Made by a program: the position numbers and the translations under genes | Assembly (NCBI GenBank): GCA_964577295.1 | Contig: CAZNYN010000013.1 | Span: forward strand, 1 to 44,060 | DNA from: CAZNYN01 sp964577295 | GTDB lineage: Bacteria; Synergistota; Synergistia; Synergistales; Synergistaceae | DNA length: 44,060 bases | Direction of reading: 5' to 3' | The notes under the pieces: model-generated | What the model was told of the DNA's origin: nothing | Database searches by the model: none | What the model saw: only the letters and a program-made list of their open reading frames with translations | In this document: positions 1 to 6,555 of the stretch, piece by piece | How the letters are laid out: the number at the start of each line of letters is the position of its first letter | Position numbering within the stretch: position 1 is the first letter of the stretch

Positions 1-11
1 TTTTACACACG

Positions 12-42
12 AGAGGGGAGCTAGCCGGCTCCCCTCTTTTTT
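12..42 (+). terminator. Rho-independent terminator of an upstream gene
   Basis: A 10-bp perfect stem (12-21 with 28-37) with a 6-base loop is followed by a run of six T (37-42). The T tract lies only on the plus-strand side, so it ends a plus-strand gene lying before the window. Confidence 0.85.
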
Positions 43-63
43 CTGCTATGAATTTGGATAACC

Positions 64-296
64 GCTGATTATACGCATCGTCTGATGAACAAGCCGGCTT
101 CTGTTACGGAAATCAAATATTTCCTACATCGCCTGCTCGTTCATATTAACCGCACTCTGCGGCTTCGACTTATTGATATGAGCCTGATGCAGCAGCCGGG
201 TGATTAGCACAAATCAGAAAACCACTGATTTGCTCCTTCGTCCGCAGTCAGGGGAAGATACGTTGGTGATGTCAGGCAAGAATTGATATAATCAGC
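64..296. ncRNA. Candidate structured RNA of about 233 nt, unidentified
   Basis: No gene is seen in 43-330, but the stretch is full of nested inverted repeats. GCTGATTATA (64-73) is the exact reverse complement of TATAATCAGC (287-296) and would close the whole element. Inside are 80-85/272-277 (one G-U pair), hairpin 108-113/119-124, stem 141-146/176-181 around hairpin 150-154/158-162, and stem 183-187/248-252 around an 8-bp hairpin 210-217/225-232. These are mutually compatible as one multibranched fold. CCGGCT (94-99) can also pair with AGCCGG (194-199) as a pseudoknot. G-U pairs favour the plus strand slightly, and a TTTT follows 296. I do not recognise the family. It could be a thyX leader, an independent small RNA, or a minus-strand RNA. 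Confidence 0.45.
287..292 (+). promoter_or_regulatory. Possible -10 element for thyX
   Basis: A perfect TATAAT lies 38 bases before the thyX start, but the best -35 at the right distance (TTGGTG, 263-268) is poor. The same bases form the 3' strand of the long inverted repeat closing 64-296, so the match may be a by-product of that structure. Confidence 0.3.
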
Positions 297-330
297 TTTT
301 ACTTAAATAAAATAACCGGGAGGTGGAGAT

Positions 331-1023
331 GTGTCTGTTTTTGTTAAATTAATCGCAAGTACTCCTGATGCCGCAAAGATTGTCGCAGCCGCTGCCAAAA
401 TTTGCTACAGTCCCTCCGGAGCGGTTGAAATTTTAGACGGTCTTGACGATAAAAAAGTCTCGTCTTTTTTGAAAATGCTGCGTAACTCGGGACACCTCTC
501 TCCATTTGAACATGTCTCGTTTACTTTCGCTATAGAAGGAATAAGCCGCGTGGCTACTCATCAGCTTGTGCGCCACAGAATGGCCAGCTACTCTCAGCAG
601 AGTCAGAGGTATGTGGGTATGGACGGGCAGTCATGTGTAGTTCCTCCGTCAATAGCCGTTATGCCAAAGGCAGCCGAGATTTTTGCAAAACAGGCGGAAT
701 CCGCATGGAAGTGTTATGAAGAGCTTGTTGCTGCGGGAGTCCCGAAGGAAGACGCCAGATTTATACTTCCTCACGGAGCAGAGAGCCGCATTGTAGTCAC
801 GATGAACGCGCGCGAGCTGCACCATTTCTTCGCACTGCGACTCTGCAGAAGAGCTCAGTGGGAAATACGCGAACTTGCCGTAAGGATGTTTGTTTTGGCA
901 AGAGAAGCCGCCCCAGAGCTTTTTGAAACAGGCGGCCCGTCATGTGTTGTCTTGGGAAGATGTACCGAAGCCCACTCATGCGGCAGACCCTATTCGGGAA
1001 CGGAAGAGATGCTTTCTGAATGA
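331..1023 (+). CDS. thyX: Flavin-dependent thymidylate synthase ThyX
   Basis: ThyX makes dTMP from dUMP using methylene-tetrahydrofolate, with FAD and NAD(P)H as reductants, and replaces ThyA in many anaerobes. The 230-residue protein has the family length and carries the ThyX signature as RHRMASYSQQSQRY at residues 81-94; the family pattern is RHRxxSxNxxSxRY, so here S replaces the usual Asn. The start is GTG at 331, seven bases after a strong GGGAGG; the overlapping ATG at 329 is in another frame and stops quickly. Its TGA overlaps the ATG of the next gene (ATGA), so the two are probably translationally coupled. Identity is firm. Confidence 0.93.
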   Translation: MSVFVKLIASTPDAAKIVAAAAKICYSPSGAVEILDGLDDKKVSSFLKMLRNSGHLSPFEHVSFTFAIEGISRVATHQLVRHRMASYSQQSQRYVGMDGQSCVVPPSIAVMPKAAEIFAKQAESAWKCYEELVAAGVPKEDARFILPHGAESRIVVTMNARELHHFFALRLCRRAQWEIRELAVRMFVLAREAAPELFETGGPSCVVLGRCTEAHSCGRPYSGTEEMLSE

Positions 1024-1955
1024 GAATTTTTTATATAGCAAGTGCAATAATATCAATGCTCGCCGCGCCTCCGAAGAAACGTATTCCTGTCGGAGGACAG
1101 GCCGTAATAGAGGGTGTCCTTATGAAAGGCCCCGAACACTGGGGACTGGCTGTGAGAGAACCGTCAGGCAATATATGGCTTAAAGCGTGGCTGGGTTCAG
1201 AATGGCTTAAACACGGAATCTGGAAATTTCCTATAGTGCGCGGATTCGCGACAATGGTCGAGATGATGAGAATAGGCACAAGAGCCCTCTCCATGTCCGC
1301 CGAGATAAGTTTGGGAGAAGAAGATAAGATAACACCGCTTGAAATGGTCGGATCGATAGCTGTAGCCATTGCCGCCGTTGTCGGGCTCTTTGTGGCTCTG
1401 CCCCTTTTTGTCTCGGAACACCTCACCTCAAGCTTTGATCTTTCTCACATATGGAAGAATGTCATAGAGGGAACAGTCAGAGGCGTTGTATTTGTCGGAT
1501 ATGTCGCCCTCATAGGCCTTTGGAAAGATATAAAAAGGGTTTTTGCATACCACGGAGCCGAGCATAAGACAATAAACGCTTATGAGAATGACGCGGATCT
1601 CACCCCCGAGTCCGTTTCGGCTTATTCCAGGATACATCGCCGCTGCGGGACATCTTTTCTGCTGGTAGTCATACTTGTCAGCATAATAGTTTTTTCCGCA
1701 ATAGGAGGAGGCTCTGTCTTCTGGAGAATCGGAAGCAGGGTTATTCTGCTGCCTTTGGTTATAGGCATATCTTATGAATTTATAAGAGGAGCCTCCAATT
1801 CAGATACATGGGGCAGAGTATGTATAAAGCCCGCTCTCTCCCTGCAGTATATCACGACAAAAGAGCCCAGCCTCGACCAGATAGAAGTCGCATTGGCCGC
1901 GCTGGACCTGGCTCTTCATCCGGAAAAAGACAATCAGAACTCACAGGTGGTGTAG
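1020..1955 (+). CDS. DUF1385 (YqhQ-like) membrane protein
   Basis: This 311-residue protein is of the DUF1385/YqhQ family, whose biochemical role is not established. The family signature GGQAVIEGVLMKGP is near the N terminus (residues about 25-38). Hydrophobic segments follow at about 118-140, 155-172 and 210-250, so it is an integral membrane protein. A conserved YHGAEHK motif sits between segments. The ATG at 1020 overlaps the thyX stop by four bases; an internal ATG at 1056 would also leave the family core intact but has no ribosome site. Lying between thyX and prfA-prmC fits the usual company of DUF1385 genes with prfA/prmC in clostridia-like genomes, which is family knowledge and not proof of function. 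Confidence 0.85.
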   Translation: MRIFYIASAIISMLAAPPKKRIPVGGQAVIEGVLMKGPEHWGLAVREPSGNIWLKAWLGSEWLKHGIWKFPIVRGFATMVEMMRIGTRALSMSAEISLGEEDKITPLEMVGSIAVAIAAVVGLFVALPLFVSEHLTSSFDLSHIWKNVIEGTVRGVVFVGYVALIGLWKDIKRVFAYHGAEHKTINAYENDADLTPESVSAYSRIHRRCGTSFLLVVILVSIIVFSAIGGGSVFWRIGSRVILLPLVIGISYEFIRGASNSDTWGRVCIKPALSLQYITTKEPSLDQIEVALAALDLALHPEKDNQNSQVV

Positions 1956-1958
1956 TAT

Positions 1959-3032
1959 ATGGAGCTTATCAGCAAGTTAAGAGAGATAGAAAAAAGTTAT
2001 AAAGAAATAGAACAGAGAATGGCTGACCCTGAAGTTGCCAATAACCCCAAAGAGATGCAGTCTCTGGGCAAGAAGCATGTTGACCTTTCCCAGATAGTCG
2101 AAGCTTTCATGGAATATGAATCTGTTCTCAAAGGCATTGAGGATGCAAAAGAAATGATTGCCGGCGACGACGCCGAAATGAAGGAACTCGCAAAGGCGGA
2201 GCTTGAAGATCTCGAGGCAAAAATTCCCGAACTTGAGCATCATATCCAGATATTGCTTCTCCCAAAAGACATCAATGACGACAAGAGCGTCATAATCGAA
2301 ATCAGAGGCGGAGCGGGCGGCGATGAGGCGGCTCTCTTCGCGGCTAATCTTTTCCGCATGTACACGCGATTTGCGGAACGCGAACACTGGAAGACAGAGA
2401 TGATATCATCCAATGAGACGGGTATCGGCGGATATAAGGAAGTCGTTTTCAAAGTTGACGGAGTTGGAGCTTTCAGCAATCTAAAATTTGAAAGCGGAGT
2501 CCACCGAGTGCAGAGAGTTCCCGAAACAGAGGCGAGCGGACGTATTCACACATCTACAGCCACAGTCGCAGTGCTGCCCGAAGCGGCAGATGTCGATGTG
2601 GAAATCCGCACCGAAGACTTGAAGATAGACACATACAGAGCGAGCGGAGCAGGCGGACAGCATGTTAACATGACAGACTCCGCAGTGCGCATAACTCACT
2701 TACCGACAGGAATTGTCGTTACCTGCCAGGATGAGCGCTCACAGATAAAAAACAGAGCCAAGGCTATGCAGTTTCTGCGCACAAAGCTTTATGACGCGGA
2801 GCTTCAAAAGCAAAATGCGGTAATGGCTGCGGAACGCAAAGGACAGGTCGGAACGGGAGACCGCTCGGAGCGTATAAGGACTTACAACTTCCCGCAGAAC
2901 AGAATATCCGACCACCGCATCAACCTTACTATTTACAAGCTGGATCAGATGATGGACGGAGACATTTACGAGCTTATCCGCGCTCTTGCCGAAGCGGACC
3001 AGGCTGAAAAACTTAAGGCTCTCTCTGTCTGA
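1959..3032 (+). CDS. prfA: Peptide chain release factor 1
   Basis: RF1 reads UAA and UAG stop codons and triggers hydrolysis of peptidyl-tRNA on the ribosome. The 357-residue protein has the catalytic GGQ loop at 232-234 (GAGGQHVN) and the RF1-type recognition tripeptide as PET at 188-190, within RVPETEASGRIHTS; RF2 would show SPF. Length and domain order are normal: an N-terminal helical domain, then the codon-recognition and GGQ domains. The ATG follows an AGGTGG site by eight bases and lies three bases after the DUF1385 stop. The next gene, prmC, encodes the methyltransferase that modifies the GGQ glutamine, a very common pairing. Confidence 0.96.
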   Translation: MELISKLREIEKSYKEIEQRMADPEVANNPKEMQSLGKKHVDLSQIVEAFMEYESVLKGIEDAKEMIAGDDAEMKELAKAELEDLEAKIPELEHHIQILLLPKDINDDKSVIIEIRGGAGGDEAALFAANLFRMYTRFAEREHWKTEMISSNETGIGGYKEVVFKVDGVGAFSNLKFESGVHRVQRVPETEASGRIHTSTATVAVLPEAADVDVEIRTEDLKIDTYRASGAGGQHVNMTDSAVRITHLPTGIVVTCQDERSQIKNRAKAMQFLRTKLYDAELQKQNAVMAAERKGQVGTGDRSERIRTYNFPQNRISDHRINLTIYKLDQMMDGDIYELIRALAEADQAEKLKALSV

Positions 3033-3041
3033 TAAAAAGCT

Positions 3042-3884
3042 GTGAAACTTTTCGAGTTAAGGTCTAAAGCGACAGAAGCTCTTGATGAGGCAGGAATTGA
3101 GAGGGCTCGCTACGCAGCGGACTTAATTATTTCAAAAGTTCTCTCTTTAACCAGAATCGAGCTTGTTACAAGAGAGAATGAAAACATTGAGCGCCCCATG
3201 TATGACGAGGTCTTCGCAATGGTTGAAAAGAGACTTAAACGTGTGCCTCTTTCGTACATACTGGGAGAATCGGAGTTTTACGGATATAAGTTTGAAGTGG
3301 GGCAGGGATGCCTCATACCCAGACCAGAGACAGAACTCCTTGTCGAAAATATGCTCACGCTCGTGAAATTCGGCACTTTTGCGGACTGGTGTACAGGCAG
3401 CGGCTGCATAGGCATAACAATGCTTCTTGAAAATGCCGACTACAGAGGCTACGGCGTGGACTCCAGCCCCGAAGCCCTCTGTTGGGCTGAAAAGAACAGA
3501 GAACTGCATGGGATGAACGACAGATTCACTCTGATACGCTGTTCCGAGCCGAAAGAAGCAGGAATTGAGCATGGCAGTCTTGACTTTGTAATAGCGAATC
3601 CGCCGTACATTCCGAGCCGTGAAATCGACTCTCTCATGGCAGATGTAAGGGACAATGAACCCAAAGAGGCTCTGGACGGGGGCGTTGACGGGCTGGATGT
3701 ATTTATAAAGATCATCGATGCGGCTCCTGCTTTGATAAAAAAGGGCGGATATTTGGGTTTTGAAACGGCTGGCGATTCTCAAGCCGAGCATTTGCTTAAA
3801 ATAGTGCCCGAATGTTTCGTTCTAACGAACAAAATTTACGATTATAACGGTATTTTGCGGCACATTATATGGCAAATATCCTGA
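3042..3884 (+). CDS. prmC: Release factor glutamine methyltransferase
   Basis: PrmC (HemK) methylates the glutamine of the GGQ motif of release factors using S-adenosylmethionine. The 280-residue protein has the substrate-binding NPPY at 186-189 and a SAM-binding loop at about 116-124. That loop reads DWCTGSGCIG, where the family usually has DxGTGSGxxx, so Trp and Cys are slightly unusual. The RPETE motif (94-98) before it is also typical. The start is GTG at 3042, nine bases after the prfA stop, without a strong ribosome site, which suggests coupled translation with prfA. No terminator separates it from trxB. Confidence 0.92.
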   Translation: MKLFELRSKATEALDEAGIERARYAADLIISKVLSLTRIELVTRENENIERPMYDEVFAMVEKRLKRVPLSYILGESEFYGYKFEVGQGCLIPRPETELLVENMLTLVKFGTFADWCTGSGCIGITMLLENADYRGYGVDSSPEALCWAEKNRELHGMNDRFTLIRCSEPKEAGIEHGSLDFVIANPPYIPSREIDSLMADVRDNEPKEALDGGVDGLDVFIKIIDAAPALIKKGGYLGFETAGDSQAEHLLKIVPECFVLTNKIYDYNGILRHIIWQIS

Positions 3885-3892
3885 AAATAGGA

Positions 3893-3924
3893 TAAAATAT
3901 AAAGGAATTTCTGAAATATCAGAA
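3893..3924 (+). promoter_or_regulatory. Possible trxB promoter and operator-like palindrome
   Basis: The 59-base gap before trxB holds a -10-like TAAAAT (3893-3898) with no good -35. Downstream is a perfect inverted repeat TTCTGA-AATA-TCAGAA (3909-3924), between the likely transcription start and the ribosome site. It could be an operator for a regulator of trxB. No regulator can be named from sequence. Confidence 0.35.
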
Positions 3925-3943
3925 TCAATGGAGGCGTAGTATT

Positions 3944-5140
3944 ATGGAAAAGAGAGAATTAGTAATCATCGGCGCAGGTCCTGCAGGACTTTCTTCCGCT
4001 ATCTACGGCCGTCGTGCCGGACTTGATGTCCTTATTCTTGAAAAGGGCACACCGGGCGGACAGATCAACATCACAGATGAAATCGAGAACTGGCCCGGAG
4101 TAATCCACTCAACAGGTTCAGAGCTTGGTGAGTCTTTCCGCAAACATGCGGCTCATTTCAACACAGAGTTCAGAGATTGCACAGTCAAGAGCATTGAGAT
4201 GCGCAGCGGCAGCAAAATTATCGTCACAGACAAGGGCGAAATCGAAGCCGAGGCTATTATCCTTGCAACAGGCGCAAGCTTCCGTAAGCTCGGATGCCCC
4301 GGCGAAGCCGAGAAGACAGGCGCTGGCGTAAGCTACTGCGCAGTCTGCGACGGAGCTTTCTTTGAAGACGAGACAATCGCGGTAGTCGGCGGCGGAAACG
4401 TAGCTGTCGAAGAAGCCGGATACCTCACACGTTTTGCGAATAAGGTCTACATCATTCACAGACGCGACGAATTCAGAGCAGACAGACTTGCCATAGAGCA
4501 GGCACTCGCCAACCCCAAAATAGAACCGGTATGGAACAGCGTCGTAGAGTCAATCGAAGGCGACGGCCTTGTAGAGAAGCTCGTACTTAAGAACGTCAAG
4601 ACAGGCGAAGTCTCGGATCTCCCCGTAGCCGGCGTATTCGTCTTTGTCGGAACAGAGCCCAACGTATCCTACCTCGGCGAGCCCGGTTCTGTCGTAAAGC
4701 AGACAAGAGGCGGCTGGGTTGATACAAACGAGAAGATGGAAACATCAGTCGAAGGTATCTTCGCAGCAGGCGACATCCGCGACAAGTTCCTCCGTCAGGT
4801 CGTAACGGCGGCAGGCGACGGAGCAATCGCATCCATGGCGGCATACTCCTACATCACAGAGCAGCTCCACCTCCGCTCGGTGCTCATCGAGCCCGAAGAA
4901 GTTGTAGCTCTTCTCACATCAAGCATCGACCAGGCACAGGTCACACTCCAGGTTGAGGCCGAGAAGTTCGCCAAGGAAAGCGGAAAGAAAATAGCTTTCA
5001 TCGACGGCTACAGAAACGGCAAGATGGTAGAGAAGCTCGGAATCGCACAGCTTCCCGCAATTATCGAAATGAAGAAGGGCGAAATGACACGTTCAGCACA
5101 GCCCACATCACTTCAGGACATCAAGGATTTCATAGCCTAA
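3944..5140 (+). CDS. trxB: Thioredoxin reductase with extra C-terminal thioredoxin-like domain
   Basis: A low-molecular-weight thioredoxin reductase: it passes electrons from NAD(P)H through FAD to a CxxC pair and then to thioredoxin. The FAD-binding GAGPAG is at 10-15, the redox pair CAVC at 132-135, the nucleotide-binding GGGNVA at about 149-154, and the C-terminal FAD motif GIFAAGD at 271-277. The core ends near residue 308; the family is usually about 310 residues, but this protein has 398. The added part (about 311-398) reads like a thioredoxin fold with a likely cis-proline segment (QLPAIIEMKKGE, 369-380) but has no CxxC. Codon choice is strikingly selective (AAG, CTC, GAC, ATC) compared with its neighbours, suggesting high expression. 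A good GGAGG site precedes the ATG, and a terminator follows. Confidence 0.93.
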   Translation: MEKRELVIIGAGPAGLSSAIYGRRAGLDVLILEKGTPGGQINITDEIENWPGVIHSTGSELGESFRKHAAHFNTEFRDCTVKSIEMRSGSKIIVTDKGEIEAEAIILATGASFRKLGCPGEAEKTGAGVSYCAVCDGAFFEDETIAVVGGGNVAVEEAGYLTRFANKVYIIHRRDEFRADRLAIEQALANPKIEPVWNSVVESIEGDGLVEKLVLKNVKTGEVSDLPVAGVFVFVGTEPNVSYLGEPGSVVKQTRGGWVDTNEKMETSVEGIFAAGDIRDKFLRQVVTAAGDGAIASMAAYSYITEQLHLRSVLIEPEEVVALLTSSIDQAQVTLQVEAEKFAKESGKKIAFIDGYRNGKMVEKLGIAQLPAIIEMKKGEMTRSAQPTSLQDIKDFIA

Positions 5141-5165
5141 GAAGACTTTGACACTTTACAAAAAG

Positions 5166-5192
5166 AGAGCCTCCCAATGGGGGCTCTTTTTT
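5166..5192 (+). terminator. Terminator after trxB
   Basis: The stem AGAGCC/GGCTCT, extended by further pairs through a G-T, closes a short loop and is followed by TTTTTT, 25 bases after the trxB stop. Confidence 0.85.
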
Positions 5193-5272
5193 GTTGCCCT
5201 CATTCTGCCGATTCGGCAAAATTTTTCTTGAAATTTGCGTAACGTGCCCGAATCCATTTTTCTTTTATTTAC

Positions 5273-5278
5273 TATAAT
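5273..5278 (+). promoter_or_regulatory. Likely -10 element for the M48 protease gene
   Basis: A perfect TATAAT in an AT-rich stretch lies 70 bases before the start codon and after the trxB terminator, where a new promoter is needed. No convincing -35 is seen at 16-18 bases. A small hairpin TGCCG-ATT-CGGCA (5206-5218) followed by a T-rich stretch lies just upstream. Confidence 0.4.
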
Positions 5279-5347
5279 AGTGAAAGATGGATAGAAGACG
5301 CTGCGCATTTTGTTGTTTGGGATATTTTGTATGAGGAGGCATTAACA

Positions 5348-6457
5348 ATGAAAAAATATTTTGCCGTTATAGCATTTGTCATGCTGACGCTTTTTACCGC
5401 TTGCACGGCGTTTGCCGCTCCTTCGCCCGAGCCTAGCACTAAAACTATAAAAAAAGAGATAAAGATAGGCAAAAAAGGTGCGGAGGCTATAGAAAAGCAG
5501 ATACCGAGAGTTCTTGACCCTTCGAGAGAAGCCAAGCTCGCAATGATAACTGGTAAGCTTACTCCGTATCTTCAGCGTGACCTTGAGTACGGTGTGCGCA
5601 TTCTTGAAATGAAGGAGCCCAATGCCTTCGCCCTTCCCGGAGGCCGTACATATATAACAACAGGGATGCTCGATTTTTTGAAGAGCGAGGACGAAATAGC
5701 GGCAGTTCTCTGTCACGAGTTTATCCATGCGGACAGAGCGCACGGGATTGTTCAGGCGCGCCGCAACAACAGCCTTATGCTGCTTACCATTGCGGGGCTT
5801 GTCGCAGCTACTCAGGCGGGGGATTCCGGAGCCGGAATTGCCGCTATGGCGAACGGCATTCAAACTGCGCTGATTAATAATTACAGCATAGAGCTTGAAA
5901 AAGAGGCGGATGCCAGAGGAATAGACGTACTCTACAAGGCCGGGTACAATCCGGCGGCAATGCTTACCATGATGGAGCGTCTCAGGATAGAGAAGCTGAA
6001 AAGAGCCTACCGCGACCCGGGAATATATCAGACTCACCCGGAGGACGAAGAACGAGTAAACGCCGCACTTAAATATATGAAGGATAAGGGGATAGAGGTT
6101 CAGCGCAAAGATGTTGTTCAGAGTCTGAAGGTCAAATGCGTCAATGTTTCGGGCGATGTCAGGATACTTGTGGACGGAGCTGCTCTGCTTTCTCTGCCAG
6201 ATACCGGCGGAAACACGGAATTTTTTAAGAAGCTCTCCTCACGTCTTGATTCTGTCCTTGAGCTGGAACTGGCTCCATACGACATTCAGGTAAGAGGAAC
6301 GGCTCCGTCTCAGGCTTTGGTTATCAGAGGCAAGGAGATTATAAACAGTAATGAGCTTATTAAGGGTATGCCTGCCTTAATCGAAATACGCAACAGGATC
6401 AACGAGGCTATTAACAGCGCAAGAAGGGGAAATCCTCTGACTAATTATTATATGTAG
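5348..6457 (+). CDS. Exported M48-family zinc metalloprotease
   Basis: This 369-residue protein begins with a classic signal peptide (MKKYF, then a hydrophobic core to about 18) that contains TAC at 18-19, so it may be a lipoprotein, or it may be cleaved after AFA (21-23). The zinc motif HEFIH is at 123-127 and the third ligand region ELEKEAD at 182-188, as in M48 (BepA/Oma1-type) peptidases. Family members degrade or chaperone misfolded envelope proteins; this role is inferred here. The C-terminal half (about 255-369) has no TPR motif I can see and is unassigned. The ATG at 5348 is chosen over an in-frame TTG at 5327 because GAGGAGG lies at the right distance and the signal peptide starts there. 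Confidence 0.87.
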   Translation: MKKYFAVIAFVMLTLFTACTAFAAPSPEPSTKTIKKEIKIGKKGAEAIEKQIPRVLDPSREAKLAMITGKLTPYLQRDLEYGVRILEMKEPNAFALPGGRTYITTGMLDFLKSEDEIAAVLCHEFIHADRAHGIVQARRNNSLMLLTIAGLVAATQAGDSGAGIAAMANGIQTALINNYSIELEKEADARGIDVLYKAGYNPAAMLTMMERLRIEKLKRAYRDPGIYQTHPEDEERVNAALKYMKDKGIEVQRKDVVQSLKVKCVNVSGDVRILVDGAALLSLPDTGGNTEFFKKLSSRLDSVLELELAPYDIQVRGTAPSQALVIRGKEIINSNELIKGMPALIEIRNRINEAINSARRGNPLTNYYM

Positions 6458-6555
6458 CTGAAAATTTGGCTCTCTCTCTTCACGCTATTTTTCTGAACAT
6501 GCCCTAAACCTCCCAAATTACTGTAAAATAGTCAGATGACTAGGAGGGGTATCCA

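Noticed and set aside
91..105. Minus-strand ACAGAAGCCGGCTTG resembles the conserved 3' segment of RNase P RNA
   Set aside because: The invariant 5' half (GAGGAAAGTCC type) is absent, and a full RNase P RNA would have to run into thyX. The match is about 15 bases only, so it is kept as a curiosity.
82..112. CTGATGA followed by GAAA, as in a hammerhead ribozyme core
   Set aside because: The bases between do not close a stem II flush with the two core blocks, and no partner helices with a cleavage site were found.
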